From positions 118,084 through 182,083 of the forward strand of contig REGQ01000012.1 of NCBI GenBank assembly GCA_004134985.1: DNA of 64,000 nucleotides. Reading direction: 5' to 3'. The translations under genes were made by a program, and so were the position numbers. This stretch comes from Paenibacillaceae bacterium. GTDB lineage: Bacteria; Bacillota; Bacilli; Paenibacillales; Paenibacillaceae. Below, piece by piece: positions 60,211-64,000 of the stretch. The first letter of the stretch is position 1, and each line of letters opens with the position of its first letter. The notes beneath the pieces were generated by a model that was given only the letters and a program-made list of their open reading frames with translations, made no database searches and had not been told where the DNA came from.

Positions 60211-60741
60211 TAGTACCTTAACCTATACCGGTTTCTTAGCCTCTAAAGATGTGCTTCACGGACTGACGGCTATTACAGTAGCCTTGGCGGATCGATTATA
60301 GGGATCACCATCACATACGTGATTGGCTACAAGGCTGGTATGCCTGTGATAGAACGTTACGGACACTGGCTTTTTCTCAAGCTGGAGATTGTCGAGAAGA
60401 CGCGTTACTACTATGACAAATACGGGGACCGACTACTGCTGATCAGCTTTTTCATTCCTGGAGTACGGCAGTTTATCGGCTATTTTATAGGAATTATCCG
60501 GGTACCTTATCAGAAAGTGCTCCCATATGCCTATACCGGGGCGGCTCTATGGATTATAGCATTTTTTTCAATCGGCTATTTCTTCGGCGAGCCTTGGCAA
60601 TATATGTTTAGTATCATCGAACAATACTTGAAGTACTTTTTTCTCGGAGGTGCTGTTCTCGTGGGGGGATGGTTGCTGGTTCAGGTTCAAAGAGCGAAAG
60701 GGAGTCGCTATAAAGGGAAGGTAAGGAACCAGGGGGAGTAA
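60211..60741 (+). pseudogene. DedA family remnant joined to the MFS remnant
   Basis: From about 60211 the protein reads TLTYTGFLASKDVLHGLTAI and, after a one-base frameshift near 60290, GITITYVIGYKAGMPVIERY and FFIPGVRQFIGYFIGIIRVP. This aligns with residues ~38-206 of the intact DedA protein at 13498. The N-terminal ~37 residues, with the conserved acidic motif, are missing. The join points to a deletion between an MFS gene and a dedA gene. Confidence 0.82.
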
Positions 60742-60889
60742 ATCAAGGCAATATGAGGGTGCGGAAGAAGTAACGTACGTATAAACATGGCGGAGAAGAT
60801 GGGCTGGCCGTTCACATTCTCCTGCCAAATCAGGACGTATTGGACGGAGTTTAGAGCTCATTTAGCCAGTTTCAACGAAAAGAAAGAGA

Positions 60890-60908
60890 GAGGCACTTTC
60901 GGTGCCTC
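60890..60908 (-). terminator. Possible terminator for the recombinase gene
   Basis: GAGGCAC/GTGCCTC hairpin; on the - strand it is followed by a T-rich run (TCTCTCTTTCTTTT). Confidence 0.6.
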
Positions 60909-60918
60909 ATCTTAATAT

Positions 60919-61585
60919 TCATAGAATTTTTTTCATATTTTCAACAGGACTAAACTTCTTATGCTGCTTAATATCGCTGCTAAATAAATCCACATAATAG
61001 TCCACTATTTTAAGGGATGCGTGCCCCAAGATACGTCTAAGCGTAAAGGGATCTCCTCCGTTCAAAATATAAAATTTCGCCATCGTATATCGGAACGTAT
61101 GTGGGGAGACTCTAACGCCGGTAATGCCCGCCACGTTACCGTATGCCTGCATTTTGTCCTGCAAGGCTCGTGTACTGAATTGTTCGTTGTCCATGTTGAC
61201 GAATGAGGCATCCGTCTCCAAGTCACCTCGTATGTCCAAGTATTTGCGAATGATTTTCCCGCAGGTTAGTTGGAATGGCACTCTGCGTGCCCGTTCGCCT
61301 TTTCCCTTCGTAATTCGAATCTCCAATCCTTTAAAAAGATGTCACCCGTCTTCAAATTGCATAGTTTACCAATTCGCATCCTCTTTCAAGCAACACCATC
61401 ATCATGGTAAAATCCCGATACCTGCCTTGATCGAACAGATAGGCAATAAAATGATTTTTGATTTCGCTAATTGATACCGTATAGATATCAGACGGCACTT
61501 GCTGCGTCAGAAAGGCTTCTTTCATCTGCTTGGAACAATTCTGATAGAACGAAGTGTTAGCGGTGAAAGGTTTTTGGCCTTGCAA
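60919..61585 (-). pseudogene. Tyrosine recombinase/phage-type integrase, broken by frameshifts
   Basis: Fragments on the - strand, in order: FLTQQVPSDIYTVSISEIKN and VLLERG (61585-61352), MRIGKLCNLKTGDIFLK in a second frame, then LEIRITKGKGERARRVPFQL to the end in a third. The catalytic residues are all still readable: Arg in RIG, Lys in TKGKG, HTFR, GHAS and the Tyr in VDYYVDLF. Two frameshifts plus a shortened N-terminal DNA-binding domain make it inactive. It is not the IntI type at 50463 (no SPLD end). It closes the right side of the accessory region. Confidence 0.82.
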
Positions 61586-61681
61586 TCGAGAATAAAAGAA
61601 TGAAGCAGATCTTCAAAACGGAGTTATTGTTTGGCCTGGCTTGCGGAAAATGATGAAGGCGTACAAAATATAAAATTTGCA

Positions 61682-61716
61682 AAAGATGATTCCTGTACTG
61701 AACGGGAATCATCTTT
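61682..61716. terminator. Rho-independent terminator of the flavin oxidoreductase gene
   Basis: AAAGATGATTCC/GGAATCATCTTT with a ~11-base loop; usable on either strand, with four T on the - strand. It lies about 95 bp past the oxidoreductase stop. Confidence 0.75.
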
Positions 61717-61808
61717 ATAATTTCAACCGGTAAATAATTTAGATAGCATCGATATAAGCCGCCGCCAAAGCTTTAAACTTGCAGCTTTACCTCATTTGGT
61801 ATTTCAGT

Positions 61809-62939
61809 TCAGTGGTCGCCTTCTGTTCGTTTCCAGAGATTCTTTAGTTTCCCTGATAATTCCGTTTGAATGACCTGCTTAAGAAATTGAAATAGCCCTT
61901 TAGGGAGATCATTTTTTAGCAACATGAATGGAGAGAATTTAAATTTAATCGGTCTGTTCTCAACAATCGTCTTTCCGAATCGCGGTTGGAACAGGAGCGC
62001 TGTTCCTATTGCGACAAGATCGTAGCCATAAGAGCGCGCTGCGATCACAGCTTCCAGGCTTTTTATTTTGCCGACTCCGATTACAGGTACACGCCGATTA
62101 ATGAGATCGATAAGTTCACGCCCAATTTCGACATTTTTAGTTTCAGGACGAATCCCTTTCTGATTAAATTGACGAAGTGAGAAATGAATGTAATCAATTT
62201 TTTGTTGAATCAGGGCATTTATTAACAATTTGGTGTCTGACAATGCAATCCCTGTTTGCCCGGTTTCTTCCGGCGATAGGCGATAACCAACGATAAAATG
62301 GTCGGGCTTCAATTCTGCGACAGCCTTCTGTACAGCCTGGACAACTGCCAACGGAAAACGAAGGCGATTTTGAATCGTTCCTCCCCATTGATCTTTTCTT
62401 TGGTTGGAGTAAGGGGAGAAAAATTGTTGAATAAGATAACCGTTTGCACCATGAAGCTCTACTCCGTCAAAACCGGCTTTAATTGCACGCTTGGTAGCTT
62501 CGTAAAAGTCATTAATGATCCGTTCGGCTTGTTCGTATGTCATTTCCTTTGGAATAGCATAGCCTGGCCGTTTCGTTGGAATGGAAGAGGGCGCAATGAC
62601 GTCATTCTCTCCAATTTCCGCCGGAAGGGCTAACTTCCCTGCATGAATTAATTGTGCAACGATTACTGCTCCTTCATTTTTTAAATTTGCAGTAAATTCA
62701 CCAAATCGAGCAACATTCCGATCTGAATCCAATGAAACATGATTGAAAAATCCGTGTCCATCTACAGAAACCGAGAGGGCAGCGGTAATGAGCATCCCAA
62801 CATCTTTTGATCGATTCTCATAATAACGAAGTTCTTGCTCACTGAAGAATTCGTCTTTATTGGATGAATAAGTCGTCATAGGTGCCATCACAAGCGTGTT
62901 TTTTATTGTTCGCCCGTTGGGAAAGGTAAACGAATTCAT
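61809..62939 (-). CDS. NADH:flavin oxidoreductase (Old Yellow Enzyme family)
   Basis: 376 residues from ATG 62939, set by AGGAGGA upstream. TLVMAPMTTYSS binds FMN at the barrel start; AQLIHAGK, GFDGVELHGANGYLIQQFFS with catalytic-site His/Asn (~residues 165-185), SPYSNQRKDQWGG, and GVGKIKSLEAV at the phosphate end follow. OYE-type enzymes reduce activated alkenes and other electrophiles with NAD(P)H. A divergent TetR regulator at 63120 and the palindromes between imply induction by such compounds. Confidence 0.93.
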   Translation of the reverse strand: MNSFTFPNGRTIKNTLVMAPMTTYSSNKDEFFSEQELRYYENRSKDVGMLITAALSVSVDGHGFFNHVSLDSDRNVARFGEFTANLKNEGAVIVAQLIHAGKLALPAEIGENDVIAPSSIPTKRPGYAIPKEMTYEQAERIINDFYEATKRAIKAGFDGVELHGANGYLIQQFFSPYSNQRKDQWGGTIQNRLRFPLAVVQAVQKAVAELKPDHFIVGYRLSPEETGQTGIALSDTKLLINALIQQKIDYIHFSLRQFNQKGIRPETKNVEIGRELIDLINRRVPVIGVGKIKSLEAVIAARSYGYDLVAIGTALLFQPRFGKTIVENRPIKFKFSPFMLLKNDLPKGLFQFLKQVIQTELSGKLKNLWKRTEGDH

Positions 62940-62984
62940 ACAAGTTCCTCCTGTGCAGTTTTCAATCCAAATTGACACCAGATT

Positions 62985-63080
62985 AATAATAGACTACAGT
63001 CTAAAAAGTGGCAGTACTTTTATTATGCTGATGTAAGTTTATACTTGCAAACATCAGTTTACAGATGAAAGTCTATTATT
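62985..63080. promoter_or_regulatory. Palindromic operator region between OYE and TetR genes
   Basis: AATAATAGACT (62985-62995) is repeated as an exact inverted copy AGTCTATTATT (63070-63080). Inside lie AGACTACAGTCT (62991-63002) and a 30 bp dyad with CTGATGT (63028) and ACATCAG (63057) arms. The symmetry suggests two TetR operators covering both divergent promoters. Confidence 0.65.
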
Positions 63081-63119
63081 CAACGAATTTTGTAGGTCAG
63101 TCTATTTAAGGAGGTCATT

Positions 63120-63677
63120 ATGAAAGATCGACGCATACAAAAAACGAAAGACGCTATTCAATCCGCTTTTGCAGAACTATTAAGAGAAAAAAGTATAGAC
63201 AAAATGACGGTGAAATTACTATGCGAGGTAGCCAATGTCAATAAGAGCACTTTTTATTTACATTATAGAGATATTTATGACTGTGCTGAGTACTTACGGC
63301 ATACCATCGTTGATGATTTGATTGCCGTGTTTGCTCCATATAGCTTTGCAGATATTATTAATAATTTTTCGATTGTACTGGAAGATGTTGTAATTATCTT
63401 CAATAAGAACAAAGACCGTTATATACCTTTTCTTAAATCTCCAAGTCTTTCCTATAATTTATGTTCAATGAAAAACGCAATCATTGAGAAGGTACTGGAA
63501 AAGGTGGATGATCAGGATCGCAATCATGGAACGGACCAACTTATTGTTACCTTTATCATAAGTGGAATGATAAGCGTACTTGAGCAACATGATTTTACGG
63601 ATCTGAATCAGCAAACCATTTCGAATCTGGCCGATAAAGTACAATATGGGTTTGCCAGCATGCCAAGAACAAGATAA
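63120..63677 (+). CDS. TetR/AcrR family regulator
   Basis: 185 residues. The helix-turn-helix reads KTKDAIQSAFAELLREKSID, then LLCEVANVNKSTFYLHYRDI (residues ~8-55). The C-terminal domain resembles the TetR_C group of DhaS-like regulators (YIPFLKSPSLSYNL). TTAAGGAGGTCATT precedes the ATG. It faces the oxidoreductase gene and most likely represses it. Confidence 0.92.
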   Translation: MKDRRIQKTKDAIQSAFAELLREKSIDKMTVKLLCEVANVNKSTFYLHYRDIYDCAEYLRHTIVDDLIAVFAPYSFADIINNFSIVLEDVVIIFNKNKDRYIPFLKSPSLSYNLCSMKNAIIEKVLEKVDDQDRNHGTDQLIVTFIISGMISVLEQHDFTDLNQQTISNLADKVQYGFASMPRTR

Positions 63678-64000
63678 AGAACGATAAAACGGGTCAACGA
63701 TTTGTTACTCAAACTCCAAATTATTCGCAGGGATTTGGGGCGCGGCAAATGGGAGGGGAAAAGGCTCAATGTTCTAGCATACAATATTGAGAAATGCTCC
63801 ACACCCACGACGACCACGAGCTGCAGCCGGTGAATGCCGCGCATGTCCCGATGTAGTTGCCGTTTGGCATTGCCTTGGTAAAAGCTCTTGCCGGTGTCGC
63901 AGTCCCCGGTGCCGACTGACCCCTGTCAATCGTCTGTGAAAATGTCACCTTAACTATGCTATGAAAATGTCACTTGTTGAAATGGAGGCCGCCCTTACCA
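63678..64000. other. Right-edge region without a gene
   Basis: No supported gene. GC-rich DNA at 63800-63920 carries a short - strand frame with no motif. TGAAAATGTCAC occurs twice, at 63937-63948 and 63962-63973 (25 bp apart). Repeats of this kind occur at the ends of some insertion sequences (IS21-like), so a mobile element may begin beyond the window. Confidence 0.4.

Overview
The window looks like chromosome of a spore-forming Bacillales bacterium, most likely Paenibacillus or a close relative. It carries a complete GerA-type germinant receptor operon, an SspH-type small acid-soluble spore protein, ribonuclease J, many sugar-use genes with YesM/YesN-type two-component control, and purine-rich ribosome binding sites throughout. 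No rRNA, tRNA or CRISPR array was seen.

Layout. (1) 1-6662: a three-gene nucleic-acid-processing module, probably defence. It holds a TerB-domain protein with a degenerate helicase-like region (open at the left edge), a BrxD-like ATPase and an Lhr-like helicase. (2) 6709-14118: a GNAT gene, an AraC regulator, then a GH95 alpha-L-fucosidase, SDR and enolase-superfamily cluster, and a DedA protein. (3) 14223-24653: a WYL regulator behind collapsed GntR/ABC remnants, the germination operon, a MalT-like regulator, azlCD and a TrmB-type regulator. (4) 26061-36284: a sugar ABC transporter interleaved with its own histidine kinase and response regulator, then MgtC, a PHP phosphatase, a zinc dehydrogenase and a PfkB kinase. 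(5) 36605-47537: a phosphodiesterase lipoprotein, RNase J, small spore proteins, a beta-lactamase-fold hydrolase, a LysM protein, an OmpR-type two-component system, and a TetR/SDR pair. (6) 47681-50206: small lipoproteins and membrane proteins, an IS1595-type transposase remnant and an orphan colicin-E-type immunity protein. (7) 50463-59342: an integron-like cassette array. (8) 59400-61585: wreckage made of an MFS/DedA fusion remnant and a broken tyrosine recombinase. (9) 61809-63677: an Old Yellow Enzyme gene and its divergent TetR regulator.

The most exciting part is region 7. Twelve small single-gene units (methyltransferases, Nudix, VOC/glyoxalase, DUF3841, DUF2691, effector-binding, GNAT, peptidase E) all lie on the + strand. 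They are separated by eleven copies or half-copies of a GC-rich imperfect palindrome of about 150-190 bp. Each full copy opens with a TAAC core plus a TTCACG arm and closes with a CGTGAA arm plus a GTTA core, which is the layout of integron attC sites. The bases just after the GTTA at the left end of a unit are the reverse complement of the bases before the TAAC at the right end of the same unit. The two ends of one repeat copy usually do not match each other. This is the signature expected if each unit was inserted as a circle carrying its own attC site. An integrase C-terminal fragment ending in an SPLD motif, as integron integrases do, lies just before the first unit and on the same strand. 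I know of no standard description of such arrays in Bacilli, but I could not search the literature.

Limits: functions come from motif recognition only. Family names are firm where motifs are quoted and tentative elsewhere. Boundaries of degenerate elements are approximate.
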